Assembly (NCBI GenBank): GCA_020635535.1
Contig: JACJZP010000006.1
Coordinates: 1-64,000, forward strand
Length of the DNA: 64,000 nucleotides
DNA from: Flavobacteriales bacterium
Lineage (GTDB): Bacteria; Bacteroidota; Bacteroidia; UBA10329
Direction: 5' to 3'
A model generated the notes under the pieces. That model had not been told where the DNA came from, ran no database searches, and saw only the letters and a program-made list of their open reading frames with translations. A program made the translations under genes and the position numbers. Below are positions 38,662-48,517 of the stretch, piece by piece; position 1 is the first letter of the stretch; each line of letters starts with the position of its first letter.

Positions 38662-41070
38662 ATGAACAATCAACCTCTTGCGAACAATTCGCATGAAGAA
38701 GAAGAGATTGACCTCGGAAGAATATTGAACATTGCTATTGACAAGTGGCATCTGTTCGTTGTCTTTGTCTTTCTTGGTGTTTTATTCAGTTACGGGTACG
38801 TTTGGTACACTCAGCCTGTCTATGAGATGGAGGCAACGGTTTTGGCCGAAGATGAAGGCAATGATATCTCGCAGAATATTCTAGATGAAGTTGGAATACT
38901 AGGCAAGAAGAGAAACATAGAGAACGAGATAGCCATTCTGTCATCCCGCTCATTGATGAATAAAGCGGTTAGCAATCTAAATCTGAACGTCTCCTATCAG
39001 GCTGACTTCGGATTTAAAAAGCGAGTGATATACAACAAGGTGCCGATAAGTCTTCAATATGAACTGCTAGAAAATGCCCCATCATCGTTCTCCTTCTCAA
39101 TGAACCTTGTTAACGATGGGCATGAAGCAAATCTAGAATTCGAAATCCCTCTGCCCGATGGGGATAGCAAACAGTTTACCCAACATGTTTTTTTAGAACA
39201 TTCTTTTGAAAATGAACTCGGGCGTTTCAACATCATCGAAACCGAATTCTTTGATCAATTTGTCCGGGGTGATTCGGCCATTAGCCAAACGTATCATCTT
39301 ATTTACATGAGTGATGACGTTATTACATCTCATTATCTGAAAGTATTCAAGGTAAGTGAGGCAAGAGAGGGTGCAAGCATCCTCCGTTTGCATTTGGAAG
39401 ACCAGGTACCTGAACGCGGTGTCGATATCATTGATGAGCTTCTGAACGTATACATCCAAAGCAACATCGAAAAAAAGAATCAACTTGCCGCCAATTCGCT
39501 GAAGTTTATTGAGTTGCAGCTTAATCAGATAGCAACCGACCTGAAAGGCCTTGAAGCCGAGATAAAATCGTTTAAGACCAAATATGGTGTATCAGACATT
39601 AGTTCTGAGGCAGAATACTTTCTCAGCCAAGTAGGTGGGTTAGACGAAACTATCTCCAAGATCGATGTCCAATTGAGTATAATCAATTATCTGGAAGAAT
39701 ACATCAACAGTGATAAGAATCTGATGAACGCATCTCCTTCCAGCTTGGGCATTGAAGACCACCTGTTACAGAAGCTGATAGTTGAACTTAGCGAGCTGGC
39801 TGCAGAAAGGGAGAAAACGCTCCTTTTTACCAAAGCAGATAACCCAGTGGTTAATGCTATTGACGTCCGTATCAAGGAAGCAAAACAATCACTTACAAAG
39901 AACATATCAAGTATTAGAAGCGGTTTGGAGGCCTCAAAACGAGAGGTTCAGAACCAACTGAAAAGTGTCGAGGCGAAGGCTAACTCATTGCCAAAGGCCG
40001 AGTATGAGCTACTCGCGTTACAACGTCAGTATTCCATTAAGGAAAGTCTTTATTTGCTTTTATTAGAAAAACGCTCTGAAAACTCAATCCTTCTGGCTTC
40101 CACGGTTTCAGACAATACGGTAATTGATGTCGCCAGAAGTTCTGACAAACCCATTAGCCCTAAAAAGTTAGTGGTATACCTAACTGGTCTGGCCCTCGGT
40201 TTGGGTATTCCTATTCTTTATGTTCTGATCCTCTCAGTTTTCGATAGTCGGGTCAAGAATGCAGACGAGCTTCTTAGAGCAACACATATTCCTTTTCTTG
40301 GCATTATTCCTCATCATAATGAGGAAGGATATATAGTTGTCGGAAAGGGGGTGAATACTGCTGTTGCAGAAGCATTCCGATCAATAAGAACCAACCTGAA
40401 CTTTATGGTTGGGAACAAGCAATTGGATGGAATGGTTTCATCCAAGGTCATCCAGCTAACTTCGGCCGTGGGTTCTGAAGGAAAGTCCTTTTCCTCGGTC
40501 AATCTTGCTGCAACCATGGCGCTTGGTGGAGGTAAAACGATTGTTGTAGGACTCGATTTACGAAAACCTAAGTTGGCCGAGTACTTTGAGTGCTCTAATC
40601 AGGTAGGTGCGAGTTCGGTTCTCGCTGAGCTGGCTTCATTGAAAGAAGCAATAATCCGTTCAAGTATAGAGAACATGGATATCCTAGTTGGCGGCCCCAT
40701 CCCTCCGAACCCTGCGGAACTATTAATGAGTCCTAAATTGAAGGAAATGCTTGATGAGTTGTCACAGTCTTATGATCACATTGTATTAGACACTCCGCCA
40801 ATAGGATTGGTTACAGATAGCCTAATCATCTCGGAACACGCGGCTACAACCGTTTATGTAGTACGTCAAAATGTTACGAACGTCCAATCGTTGAAGTATG
40901 TTGATGGTCTTTATAAATCTGGCAAGATCAAGAGTATCAGTTTACTACTCAACGATGTAAAAACTTCACGGTTCGGCTATGGTTATGGATATGGTTATGG
41001 ATATGGTTATGGATCCTATGAAGAGTCCGAATCAAAGGGAATCTGGAATCGTTTTTTTGGGAGGGGTTAG
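38662..41070 (+). CDS. Wzc-like polysaccharide co-polymerase and tyrosine autokinase (802 aa)
   Basis: An inner-membrane protein that controls chain length and export with the Wza-like partner. The start at 38662 (MNNQPLANNSHEEEE) is preferred to TTG 38656. It has a first TM helix (about 27-48), a Wzz-type domain, a long coiled coil (about 270-440), a second TM helix (about 505-525), and a BY-kinase domain with Walker A GSEGKS (about 605), Walker A' VVGLDLRKPK (about 628-638) and Walker B IVLDTPP (about 705). The tail has a (GY)n repeat (about 771-785) and YEESESKG; its tyrosines are likely autophosphorylation sites, and the underlying DNA is a 12-bp tandem repeat. Confidence 0.94.
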   Translation: MNNQPLANNSHEEEEIDLGRILNIAIDKWHLFVVFVFLGVLFSYGYVWYTQPVYEMEATVLAEDEGNDISQNILDEVGILGKKRNIENEIAILSSRSLMNKAVSNLNLNVSYQADFGFKKRVIYNKVPISLQYELLENAPSSFSFSMNLVNDGHEANLEFEIPLPDGDSKQFTQHVFLEHSFENELGRFNIIETEFFDQFVRGDSAISQTYHLIYMSDDVITSHYLKVFKVSEAREGASILRLHLEDQVPERGVDIIDELLNVYIQSNIEKKNQLAANSLKFIELQLNQIATDLKGLEAEIKSFKTKYGVSDISSEAEYFLSQVGGLDETISKIDVQLSIINYLEEYINSDKNLMNASPSSLGIEDHLLQKLIVELSELAAEREKTLLFTKADNPVVNAIDVRIKEAKQSLTKNISSIRSGLEASKREVQNQLKSVEAKANSLPKAEYELLALQRQYSIKESLYLLLLEKRSENSILLASTVSDNTVIDVARSSDKPISPKKLVVYLTGLALGLGIPILYVLILSVFDSRVKNADELLRATHIPFLGIIPHHNEEGYIVVGKGVNTAVAEAFRSIRTNLNFMVGNKQLDGMVSSKVIQLTSAVGSEGKSFSSVNLAATMALGGGKTIVVGLDLRKPKLAEYFECSNQVGASSVLAELASLKEAIIRSSIENMDILVGGPIPPNPAELLMSPKLKEMLDELSQSYDHIVLDTPPIGLVTDSLIISEHAATTVYVVRQNVTNVQSLKYVDGLYKSGKIKSISLLLNDVKTSRFGYGYGYGYGYGYGSYEESESKGIWNRFFGRG

Positions 41071-41087
41071 ATTTTTCCGTCTCTTGG

Positions 41088-42737
41088 TTAGATACCTATA
41101 AACAGACCTACTGACAGGCGATGAGGGCTAATAGTCCTAAAAGCTGGAAGGGTAGAGTATGCTGCCGGACCTGTTTCTGAAAGATATTGGTAGCCAAGTG
41201 ATACACGCACATCATGAGCTACCTGATAGGTCGCTCTCCAGTTGAAAGTATATCTTCTGAACTGTTCTGATGATATAAGCTTGAAACCAGTACCATCCTG
41301 TCCGCTGGTATAGGGATAGGTTTCTCCTTTTCTAGCTAGCGTAAATGAAGCAATCATATCGAACCTTGCTACTGGTTTGTATATCAAAGCGACATGGTAT
41401 TCCTCTGCATTATCCCCCAAATAGTGGCCCATGGAATAGTCATTTGAGGCATAAGTGGTTGTATTGACGAAGTGTCTATAAACGAACGGATTGTTGCGGG
41501 TATACTCAAATAGCAATGACAGATTCACATTACCTGGAGACGTAAAGCGGAATCCAATTTTCCAACTCATGTGATTGCGCGCCTTACTCGGTTCAAACAT
41601 GGTGGTCAATCGTAGTTCATCCGCAAACAGCGAAGTGTAGAGCTGAACATAAGGGATTTGCCGAGAGACGATATTCATGAACATTTGAGAGTTCTGTCCG
41701 CGTTGATTATGATTCTGTCCCGTGTTGTTCAGCGTGTGATCTGCAGACTTAAAGAAAAGGAAAGGAATCAGATACACCGGTTGGAACTTATCAGCATAGA
41801 CAATACTGTTACCAACAGAGATATGCAGCCCCTTGATCGGTCTAACGGTGAACATATTGGCAGCGTAAAATTTAGACCGGAATACTTCCCTAGTTCCATT
41901 TCCAGAATTGTAGGTGGCGGCAGAGTCAACGACACCAGAGACCAGCCATGCATGCACATAATCGAAACTGAACCATTTGACGGGGCTCAGATGCAACTTG
42001 ATCATCGGCACTGAAGGAGGCCTACTTCCAAATAGAATATTGGCCCCATTGTAACCACTTCCCCAAACCAAATGATCTTTCATTAGGGCGAGGTAACCCC
42101 ACTTGTTTGACGCAGCCATGCCTCCTCGCATTTCGCTGTAATCAGTGCCGAACTTGTAGTTCCCACCAGACCTCTGTTGAAGATAATCCGGGTCACTTAG
42201 CTGCCTAGATTCTCGATGATCCGTAAGGTCGGCAAAGTAGCTAAAATGCTTGCTCACATTACCAAATATGGTGGCCCCAACCACGCTTTGGTAGTAAGCG
42301 TTTCCCGGACTCCACCATCCATCGCCTCCAAACCGGGAATTCACAGTGATGTTGAATAACGAGTCTTTATAATGAAACAGATCGTAGCGCTTTGCTCTTT
42401 TATGCAGAGGAAACACTTCCCCTCTTTTCAATCCTTTCCCAATGAAATCCAGCCCCGTAATGGTGTCTCGATCTTTGATGAACTCCTGTCGATAAAATTC
42501 CAAGTCGGCACGCTGCCGTGAGTTGAGTTTTTGCCTTTCGTCATTAGCGTTTTCCAGCAGATCCGCTATTTGTTTACGGCTCAATGGAAGGGTTACGTTG
42601 TTCAATTGAATGACCCTGAGTGAGGCCAATTCCTCAAGAAATTCGTAGGTCTGATTCTGTGAAACATGGTATGGTACCATCTGTGCCATTGAAACACTCG
42701 ATACCAAAAGGCAAAAAAGAACGATCAGATGTCTCAT
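41088..42737 (-). CDS. Wzi-like capsule assembly outer-membrane protein (549 aa)
   Basis: A long open frame reaches 42899, but ATG at 42737 gives a clear signal peptide (MRHLIVLFCLLVSSVSMAQ) and overlaps the upstream stop as TGATG. The N-terminal periplasmic helical part (about 20-140, ending ITGLDFIGKGL) precedes a beta-barrel with capsule-assembly Wzi features (DYSEMRGGMAASNKWGYLAL, VWGSGYNGANILFGSRPPS). It is predicted to bind and retain the surface polysaccharide on the cell. It converges on wzc with a 17-base gap and is the last gene of the sugar-transferase unit. Confidence 0.88.
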   Translation of the reverse strand: MRHLIVLFCLLVSSVSMAQMVPYHVSQNQTYEFLEELASLRVIQLNNVTLPLSRKQIADLLENANDERQKLNSRQRADLEFYRQEFIKDRDTITGLDFIGKGLKRGEVFPLHKRAKRYDLFHYKDSLFNITVNSRFGGDGWWSPGNAYYQSVVGATIFGNVSKHFSYFADLTDHRESRQLSDPDYLQQRSGGNYKFGTDYSEMRGGMAASNKWGYLALMKDHLVWGSGYNGANILFGSRPPSVPMIKLHLSPVKWFSFDYVHAWLVSGVVDSAATYNSGNGTREVFRSKFYAANMFTVRPIKGLHISVGNSIVYADKFQPVYLIPFLFFKSADHTLNNTGQNHNQRGQNSQMFMNIVSRQIPYVQLYTSLFADELRLTTMFEPSKARNHMSWKIGFRFTSPGNVNLSLLFEYTRNNPFVYRHFVNTTTYASNDYSMGHYLGDNAEEYHVALIYKPVARFDMIASFTLARKGETYPYTSGQDGTGFKLISSEQFRRYTFNWRATYQVAHDVRVSLGYQYLSETGPAAYSTLPAFRTISPHRLSVGLFIGI

Positions 42738-44110
42738 CAGAATGCGTTTTCCTTGGACCGACCAATTCCCGTCATGAAAATTATTCGGATATCCAAGAAA
42801 AAGGACCAGTTTTCGACATACCATAAATCGTGTAAAGTCCTCTGTTCCCTTTGCTCCTTGGTCTCTGTCGGCCCCCTCCATCCATTCACCTGTGCCCATC
42901 CGGTTATACCTGGTTTTACGTAATGCCTGAGCATATATCCGCTCACTTCATTTTGCATATCAACGTTCAGGGCTTTCCTGTGCGGTCTGGGCCCTACTAC
43001 ACTCATTTCTCCGGTCAAGACATTGATGAACTGCGGCAGTTCATCTAAACTGTGTTTTCTGAGATAAGCACCAACACGAGTAATTCTTGGGTCATCCTTT
43101 TCCGTACTTTTCAGGTGATGATTCGGGCTACTGTCCACTATCATGGATCTGAATTTCAAGCAAGTGAACTCCTTACCCTGTAAACCGATTCTGGTTGGCG
43201 TGTAGAACACTGGACCAGGACTGGTTAACTTGATGATAACCGCAATAAGGAACAGGAATGGAGACAATACCACCAATACTCCAAAGGCAAACAGCATGTC
43301 AAATACCCGTTTCAGAACCTTATTCATTGATTTGTCTAGGGCAACCTCCCTAAAACTGACCAAGGGCATGCCTGCAAGGTTCCTTGCTTCAAAAGTCCGC
43401 TGAACCAAGCGGTAGTAATCTGGAACCATACTTACTCGCAATCCGTAAAATTCGGATACATCGATAACCTTACGGATTTTTTCTGCAGCAGTAAGTGGAA
43501 TAGCAAGTACCACTTCCTCAATTCGGTCCATTTCAATCACTCGTCCAATGTCATCGACTCGGCCAAGTACATGGTCGGAAAGTTCATCATCCACCTGAGC
43601 GTCATCCAAAAACCCTACAACTAAATATCCAAGAGTCGGGTCTTTAGAAAGTACCTTATAAATCCTTTTCCCTATTCTTCCTGCACCGATAATAAGCACC
43701 CTTCGCACATGCCTTCCTTTGTGTCTCATGTAGAACAGGTATCTGTAAACTATCAACAGACCAATGTTTCTGAAAACAAAGAAAAGCGTGATGGTTCCAA
43801 AGAGAACCGTTCTCGAATAGAGACGAAGCTCAAAGATGAGTACCACTGAGGAAACAATACCAACCATTATTACCATATCAACCACCTGCTCCCTGAAATG
43901 GGTTATCAGTCCCTCGCGGAATTTTAGATTACGTGAAGTGAAAAGCCTGGTCAAAGTCCATAAAACTATGACCAAGGGTAGGAAGATCGTATAATTTCCA
44001 GGTTGAAGTGAGTTGTATTTGAGATAAATACTACCCAAGAAGGCTACAACCATGATTAGGATGTCGTATGCCAGAAAGAACGCGAACAGACCAGATTGTT
44101 TATCTCTCAT
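42737..44110 (-). CDS. Polyprenyl-phosphate sugar-1-phosphate transferase, WcaJ/WbaP type (457 aa)
   Basis: The initiating enzyme that transfers a sugar phosphate to undecaprenyl phosphate. Four or five N-terminal TM helices (about 8-125) are followed by a CoA-binding-like Rossmann domain (RVLIIGAGRIGKRIYKVL, about 132-150) and a C-terminal bacterial sugar transferase domain (about 265-457) with VLKRVFDMLFAFG, YTPTRIGLQGKEFTCLKFRSM, LPQFINVLTGEMSVVGPRPH and KPGITGWAQVNGWRG. The donor sugar (glucose, galactose or other) is not determined by sequence. A TATCTTTG box lies 10 bases upstream; the downstream Wzi-like gene is coupled. Confidence 0.94.
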   Translation of the reverse strand: MRDKQSGLFAFFLAYDILIMVVAFLGSIYLKYNSLQPGNYTIFLPLVIVLWTLTRLFTSRNLKFREGLITHFREQVVDMVIMVGIVSSVVLIFELRLYSRTVLFGTITLFFVFRNIGLLIVYRYLFYMRHKGRHVRRVLIIGAGRIGKRIYKVLSKDPTLGYLVVGFLDDAQVDDELSDHVLGRVDDIGRVIEMDRIEEVVLAIPLTAAEKIRKVIDVSEFYGLRVSMVPDYYRLVQRTFEARNLAGMPLVSFREVALDKSMNKVLKRVFDMLFAFGVLVVLSPFLFLIAVIIKLTSPGPVFYTPTRIGLQGKEFTCLKFRSMIVDSSPNHHLKSTEKDDPRITRVGAYLRKHSLDELPQFINVLTGEMSVVGPRPHRKALNVDMQNEVSGYMLRHYVKPGITGWAQVNGWRGPTETKEQREQRTLHDLWYVENWSFFLDIRIIFMTGIGRSKENAF

Positions 44111-44120
44111 CTCGAAGCAT

Positions 44121-44128
44121 CAAAGATA
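44121..44128 (-). promoter_or_regulatory. Candidate -7 box TATCTTTG
   Basis: A TAnnTTTG match with a short leader (about 10 bases) to the sugar-transferase ATG at 44110, implying that this gene and wzi have their own transcript. Confidence 0.5.
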
Positions 44129-44240
44129 GGTGAGAGCAGTCAATCCGCCCCCATTCAAAATGAGTGATTCACTGTGTCAAAGGTTGGCGGGGAAAAGTCC
44201 ACCCCTTCTGACCTGTTTCATCAGGAAGATTGATCGAGCT

Positions 44241-45329
44241 TCACATGAGAACGCTCCGATAAAGCTCTGAATACCGCTGTGCGATACTTACCCATGAAAA
44301 CTCCCGATGCAACTTAGCATAGGCCATTTCACACTTCTTTCTCATCACCTGAGGTTCATTCAATGCCGTGGTAATCTTTTCTGCAAGGTCAGCGGCATCC
44401 TCAGTGCGAAAGAATAGGGTTTCCTCATCATTGAAAACCTCCTTGTTTTCAGGAATGTCACTACAGATCAGTGGAGTCTGCATGCTGGCCACCTCAAGCA
44501 TCATGATAGACATGGCTTCTATGCTGGATGGAAAAACAAACAGTTTTGCGTTCCTCACATAATTGAGTAGCACGGCCTTTTCCTTAATCAAAGGAACAAA
44601 CACCACATTAAGCCCCTTGGCCAAATTCCGTATGCGCTGTTCGTACTCCGGTATCTGACCTAAATCCCCAACTACGAGCACCAATCCGTGATAATCCAGT
44701 TTTCGCAAGGCCTCCAAGAATGTATGACAGCCTTTAGTGGCCATAATGCGACCTGCAGAAAACATCAGATAGTCTGAGTACTGGAGTTTCCCCGCGTCAA
44801 CTTTTTCAGAGACGTTGATTCCATTTGGAACATACTCAATCTTGCGTGATACCATCTGCTCATAGGTCTGCTGCAACGGCTTTGCCACCGAGGTGATGAC
44901 ATCGCATGTTTGTAGAAAGATTTTTTCTACCGTCTTAAAGTACCAGGTCACCGATTTCCATTTATCCCTTTCCTGTGGGCGGCCATGGGTGGTACCTATT
45001 ACCTTGTACCGTAAGCGCAATAGTGGGACCACAAATGCTCCATCCACATGGTGTAAGTGTATCAGGTCGTATTTTCCCAGAAACACAGCATGTAGGGCCG
45101 ATACCAGATAGTAGTAGAACACATTGATTCTAGAATGCGGTAGTTTACGAAAGACCACTTGCTGGTATCCGCCAAGATCCCCTTCCTTTTCCGTATGAGA
45201 ACTGGTAGCGTAAACCGTAAACTCATATTCGCATTTTAGTTGCTCAATGATGGCCTCACCAACTCTTGCAGCTCCGCCAAATGAAGGTAATCCTTTCAAT
45301 CCGATGACTCCAACCCGATTCTTCTCCAT
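44241..45329 (-). CDS. GT4-type glycosyltransferase (362 aa)
   Basis: A GT-B-fold glycosyltransferase of the GT4 group. The N-terminus (VGVIGLKGLPSFGGAARVGE) is similar to rhamnosyltransferase-like enzymes (DUF1972-type). The C-terminal half has the EX7E motif EAMSIMMLE (about 273-281) in the nucleotide-sugar site and LMFSAGRIMATKGCHTFLEAL. It probably acts at the cytoplasmic face to add one sugar to the lipid-linked repeat unit. Donor and acceptor are unknown. It is 16 bases from the next GT and transcribed with it. Confidence 0.88.
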   Translation of the reverse strand: MEKNRVGVIGLKGLPSFGGAARVGEAIIEQLKCEYEFTVYATSSHTEKEGDLGGYQQVVFRKLPHSRINVFYYYLVSALHAVFLGKYDLIHLHHVDGAFVVPLLRLRYKVIGTTHGRPQERDKWKSVTWYFKTVEKIFLQTCDVITSVAKPLQQTYEQMVSRKIEYVPNGINVSEKVDAGKLQYSDYLMFSAGRIMATKGCHTFLEALRKLDYHGLVLVVGDLGQIPEYEQRIRNLAKGLNVVFVPLIKEKAVLLNYVRNAKLFVFPSSIEAMSIMMLEVASMQTPLICSDIPENKEVFNDEETLFFRTEDAADLAEKITTALNEPQVMRKKCEMAYAKLHREFSWVSIAQRYSELYRSVLM

Positions 45330-45345
45330 TTACGATGCCGATACT

Positions 45346-46530
45346 TTACGATACCCGACCCTTGGTCAACTCCTCTGCAAATTTCAGATACTCTTTCAGC
45401 TTTGCCTCCCAAGTAAGATTGTTCTGGGCATAGCTATGCATATACTTCAACATGTTTTCCCTACACTGCGTCATTTTATCAGCAAATCGGATAATCTCCA
45501 AGATATCAATATCACTCTCATCTGAAGCTACCTGCAAAATGAAGGAATTGTCAGGGTCAACAGCATCAAAACCAGAGTCCAGATATGAAATTACGAATGG
45601 TAAACCCTTAAAAGCATACTCTACGGTTTTAATGGCCGAGGTATCATTCAGGCCCTTTCTATGAAGTGCCAACGGTGCAATTCCCAGATTCATTTGCGGA
45701 ATAAGGTCATTTATCTCCTCTCTGCTCAACTTACCGTAGAATTTGAAGGTATCAGGGTAATCCTCAGTACCAGCTACATCCTTTGCCGAAAAGCCTCCTA
45801 CAAAATGTACGACCACTTTCGGGACATTCCCCTTGGCCAACCCAGAAAAAACCGAGTTCACCAATCTATCCAGTCCATGCCAAACATCCGGCCTACTTCC
45901 CACGAAAAGCAGATTCAACGTTTGACCATCGTATGGATTGAAACCGAAATTCTCATTCCTCAGATTCGTATATCCGTTGGATATGACCCTCACTGGAATG
46001 TTTTGGGGAATATTTGATCGGTAGTGCGATGACAGATGATGACCGACCGTAATCATTCCCTTACATTTTGCCAGAGCCTTGTACAATAACCGCTGTTCCA
46101 TGAATAGCCGCGCTCTCCTTAAAAAGGCCGCTGGCCGGTATGGTGCTGACGCTATTTTAGACCGTAGCTCCTCTATGATCATCGTCTGTATTTCTGCTAT
46201 GCAATCTCTTTGCGTAAACAGTTTGAACAAGGATGGGTCTGTGGAAGAGTGTCGCAGAATTATTACATCGTAACCATCCAGATCTATGCTTCTCTCTATC
46301 AACTGCCGCTTAAAGAAAAAATACTCTATCAGGTGAAGCGGACCAGGAAGTGCAAATCGCGTCCTTATCTTCATAAGCCGATGGTCTGACACATTGTGTT
46401 CCGCCTTTAGTATAATGACATCCATTCTGTTTTCTCCCATCCGATGCAGCGCTTCGGCCTGTTGCTCTGCCTTTCTTACAACCCCAACGGAGCTGTCTTT
46501 CATTAACAGATAGATGTACGCAATTCTCAT
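45346..46530 (-). CDS. GT4-type glycosyltransferase (394 aa)
   Basis: A GT-B-fold enzyme. An N-terminal MRIAYIYLLMKDSSVGVVRKAEQQAEAL is followed by a C-terminal Rossmann half with NLLFVGSRPDVWHGLDRL (about 208-225), KFYGKLSREEINDL and IAPLALHRKGLNDTSAIKTVEYAFKGLPFV (with the Glu-containing donor site, about 298-325). It is likely a cytoplasmic-face transferase in repeat-unit assembly. The gene is followed by the other GT4 enzyme and separated from the sulfotransferase by 142 bases without a clear promoter. Confidence 0.85.
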   Translation of the reverse strand: MRIAYIYLLMKDSSVGVVRKAEQQAEALHRMGENRMDVIILKAEHNVSDHRLMKIRTRFALPGPLHLIEYFFFKRQLIERSIDLDGYDVIILRHSSTDPSLFKLFTQRDCIAEIQTMIIEELRSKIASAPYRPAAFLRRARLFMEQRLLYKALAKCKGMITVGHHLSSHYRSNIPQNIPVRVISNGYTNLRNENFGFNPYDGQTLNLLFVGSRPDVWHGLDRLVNSVFSGLAKGNVPKVVVHFVGGFSAKDVAGTEDYPDTFKFYGKLSREEINDLIPQMNLGIAPLALHRKGLNDTSAIKTVEYAFKGLPFVISYLDSGFDAVDPDNSFILQVASDESDIDILEIIRFADKMTQCRENMLKYMHSYAQNNLTWEAKLKEYLKFAEELTKGRVS

Positions 46531-46672
46531 TGTTGTGAATACTTTGCTCCGATTCCTATTCCGAAAGCTGATTGCGCTTGAACAGACAAGAATACCAATT
46601 TAAGCGCTAGTAGCTTATTGTTTAAATATGGTGAAGAGCTTAAGTCATCCAATTCCAGGATAAACAAATCCC

Positions 46673-47566
46673 TTATGCTAAATACCCATGAAAAGCAAGA
46701 CCTGAACTCATTTTACTAAGCATAATATCCGCGTATTTAGGGTCTAAGTTATTTTCAACCCCCGAATTCATGGAAGATACACTCGGATAAGTCTTTTTAC
46801 CAAAAGGGTTTCCTGGTAATCCCATCCACTGGTAGATTTCATTGGCTAATTGCTCGGGAGACTTACAGAAATCCTCGTAGCGAACAGTTAGCATTCTACC
46901 ACTACCTGTCAAATCCAAATTTGAATCATGAACTATCATATCATCAATAGTGTCCTGCCATAACTGTGAACAGCTCAATAGCAAATCATCAAAGCTGAGA
47001 TCATATTCAGATGAGCCATACAGGTCTGATTTATCGGATGCAAGTCTTTGCTGTTTTTTTGCGTAGGAGAGTGCCACTGCTCTTCCGTCCCTTACCAGAT
47101 GAATGAACCTAAGATCCGGTATCAACTCCAACAACCTTGGAATCATAAACGACACCATTGCGCTTTTCAACAGAAGATGTTTTTTTCCAGTCAGGGACTG
47201 AAAGTTCCCAAACGATGCCAGAAGAGCATGCTCGTCCTTTTCGCTCATTTGCCTTTGGGTATGTAGGCTGAAAGCCTTCGGGTCATACCAAAAAGGAGCA
47301 ATATCCATCGCGGACTCGTGCCAAGGATAATATCTTGGATGCCATAATTCATTTGCTTCAAATGGGTAAGTAGCAAGGCTTTTATGCGATGACAAAACCT
47401 CCTTTAGTATTGAAGTACCACTTCTTCCACAGCCCAATATTATCACAGGGTTTCTAATTCTCCCTTTATGAGAAGTCCATTGGGTTAATCCATTTGCCAA
47501 TAGAAGTTCCAAGAATGGAATCATGTTCTTGACCTGAAAATTGTCTTTACGCCAGAATGCTTTCAT
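46673..47566 (-). CDS. PAPS-dependent sulfotransferase (297 aa)
   Basis: Has the 5'-phosphosulfate-binding loop GCGRSGTSILKEVL (about 45-58) and the 3'-phosphate-binding segment FIHLVRDGRAVALSY (about 155-170), the two hallmarks of sulfotransferase domains that use PAPS. LTVRYEDFCKSPEQLANEIYQWMG (about 225-250) matches the usual C-terminal part of carbohydrate sulfotransferases. No transmembrane anchor is seen, so it probably modifies the lipid-linked oligosaccharide or nucleotide sugar in the cytoplasm. It lies within the glycosyltransferase block, and the PAPS-making cysC/cysD/cysN genes are at the other end of the same locus. Confidence 0.9.
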   Translation of the reverse strand: MKAFWRKDNFQVKNMIPFLELLLANGLTQWTSHKGRIRNPVIILGCGRSGTSILKEVLSSHKSLATYPFEANELWHPRYYPWHESAMDIAPFWYDPKAFSLHTQRQMSEKDEHALLASFGNFQSLTGKKHLLLKSAMVSFMIPRLLELIPDLRFIHLVRDGRAVALSYAKKQQRLASDKSDLYGSSEYDLSFDDLLLSCSQLWQDTIDDMIVHDSNLDLTGSGRMLTVRYEDFCKSPEQLANEIYQWMGLPGNPFGKKTYPSVSSMNSGVENNLDPKYADIMLSKMSSGLAFHGYLA

Positions 47567-47596
47567 TTAGGTGTTTTACCTATTTGAATTGGTGCC

Positions 47597-47604
47597 GCAA
47601 GATA
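47597..47604 (-). promoter_or_regulatory. Weak candidate -7 box TATCTTGC for the sulfotransferase
   Basis: A near-match to TAnnTTTG 30 bases upstream of the sulfotransferase ATG; a palindromic AGGTGTTTTACCT lies between them. Confidence 0.3.
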
Positions 47605-47644
47605 GCTTTGTTTTAACAGGTTGACTTAAGTACGGCAGGTAAAA

Positions 47645-48517
47645 TCAACTGAAGAGATTGACCCTGAAATATGTTCCGACCTTACGAAGGTTGCTTATCA
47701 TGAACGACCAAATAAAAAAGCACTTTGAATGTTTTTTATAGAACCGCCAGTCACAGATCAGAGAATTATGGGCATGAACTCCTTTAAAACCTCTGATAAA
47801 TTGAACAATCGGCTCTTTTTTGAACGATGCTCCAGCGCCAGTTAAATCCACTTGGTTGTATAGAACCAGATCATAATCAATTATTACTTTGATATTGCGC
47901 TCCACAGCTGTTAATGTCAAATCAGTATCACTTTTGTATTGAGGGAAGCGAACCTCATCCAATAAACCGGTCTTTTCAATTACCGATGTAGGCAGGTACA
48001 TTCCTCTTCCTGGCAATTCGCACGAAGGGCGCGTCCCCTTGTGTACGCTCTCATCATAAGGGGAAAATGTTTTGAAATAGTGTTTTCGTCTTGTCGTACA
48101 CCAGTTAATCCGTTCCACTCCGGCAAAGAATATCCTAGGATGTTTCTCTGCAGTAAGACAGAGCGACCCGATAATGGTGTCAGGATGGGCGGCAACAGAA
48201 ATTTCCAACGCTGATAGGTAGGTCTCCGGTACGGTAAGGTCATCATTCAAGTGAAGTACCCCTTTACAACCTAAGCTTTTGGCAAATTTGATTCCTTCAT
48301 TTAAGGACTTGGTCCAAAACCATTGTCCGGTACCATTCACCACATGGGTATCAGGAAATTCATTCGACAGCATTTCAGTGGTACCATCTGTAGACCCATC
48401 AACTACCACCACAATCTGATACATCTCCTTGACACCAACCTGCTGCGCAAGGTTTTCTAGCAGTTTCCTCAGGTGGTTCTTCCTGTTGAAGGTGGGTATT
48501 ACAATAGCGATGCTCAT
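47645..48517 (-). CDS. GT2 family glycosyltransferase (290 aa)
   Basis: A GT-A-fold enzyme: N-terminal IAIVIPTFNRKNHLRKLLENL (about 3-23), VVVVDGSTDGTTEML (about 36-50), and an acidic NDD in place of DXD (VLHLNDDLTVPETYL, about 88-102). The C-terminus (about 245-285) is basic and aromatic. It is related to rhamnosyl- or galactofuranosyl-type GT2 enzymes, but substrate is unknown. Its start overlaps the polymerase stop by 4 bases, so it belongs to the fcl-gmd-led unit. Confidence 0.9.
   Translation of the reverse strand: MSIAIVIPTFNRKNHLRKLLENLAQQVGVKEMYQIVVVVDGSTDGTTEMLSNEFPDTHVVNGTGQWFWTKSLNEGIKFAKSLGCKGVLHLNDDLTVPETYLSALEISVAAHPDTIIGSLCLTAEKHPRIFFAGVERINWCTTRRKHYFKTFSPYDESVHKGTRPSCELPGRGMYLPTSVIEKTGLLDEVRFPQYKSDTDLTLTAVERNIKVIIDYDLVLYNQVDLTGAGASFKKEPIVQFIRGFKGVHAHNSLICDWRFYKKHSKCFFIWSFMISNLRKVGTYFRVNLFS

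Noticed and set aside
41088..42899. Wzi-like protein starting at 42899
   Set aside because: The extra 54 residues are out-of-frame coding of the sugar transferase; the signal peptide begins at 42737.
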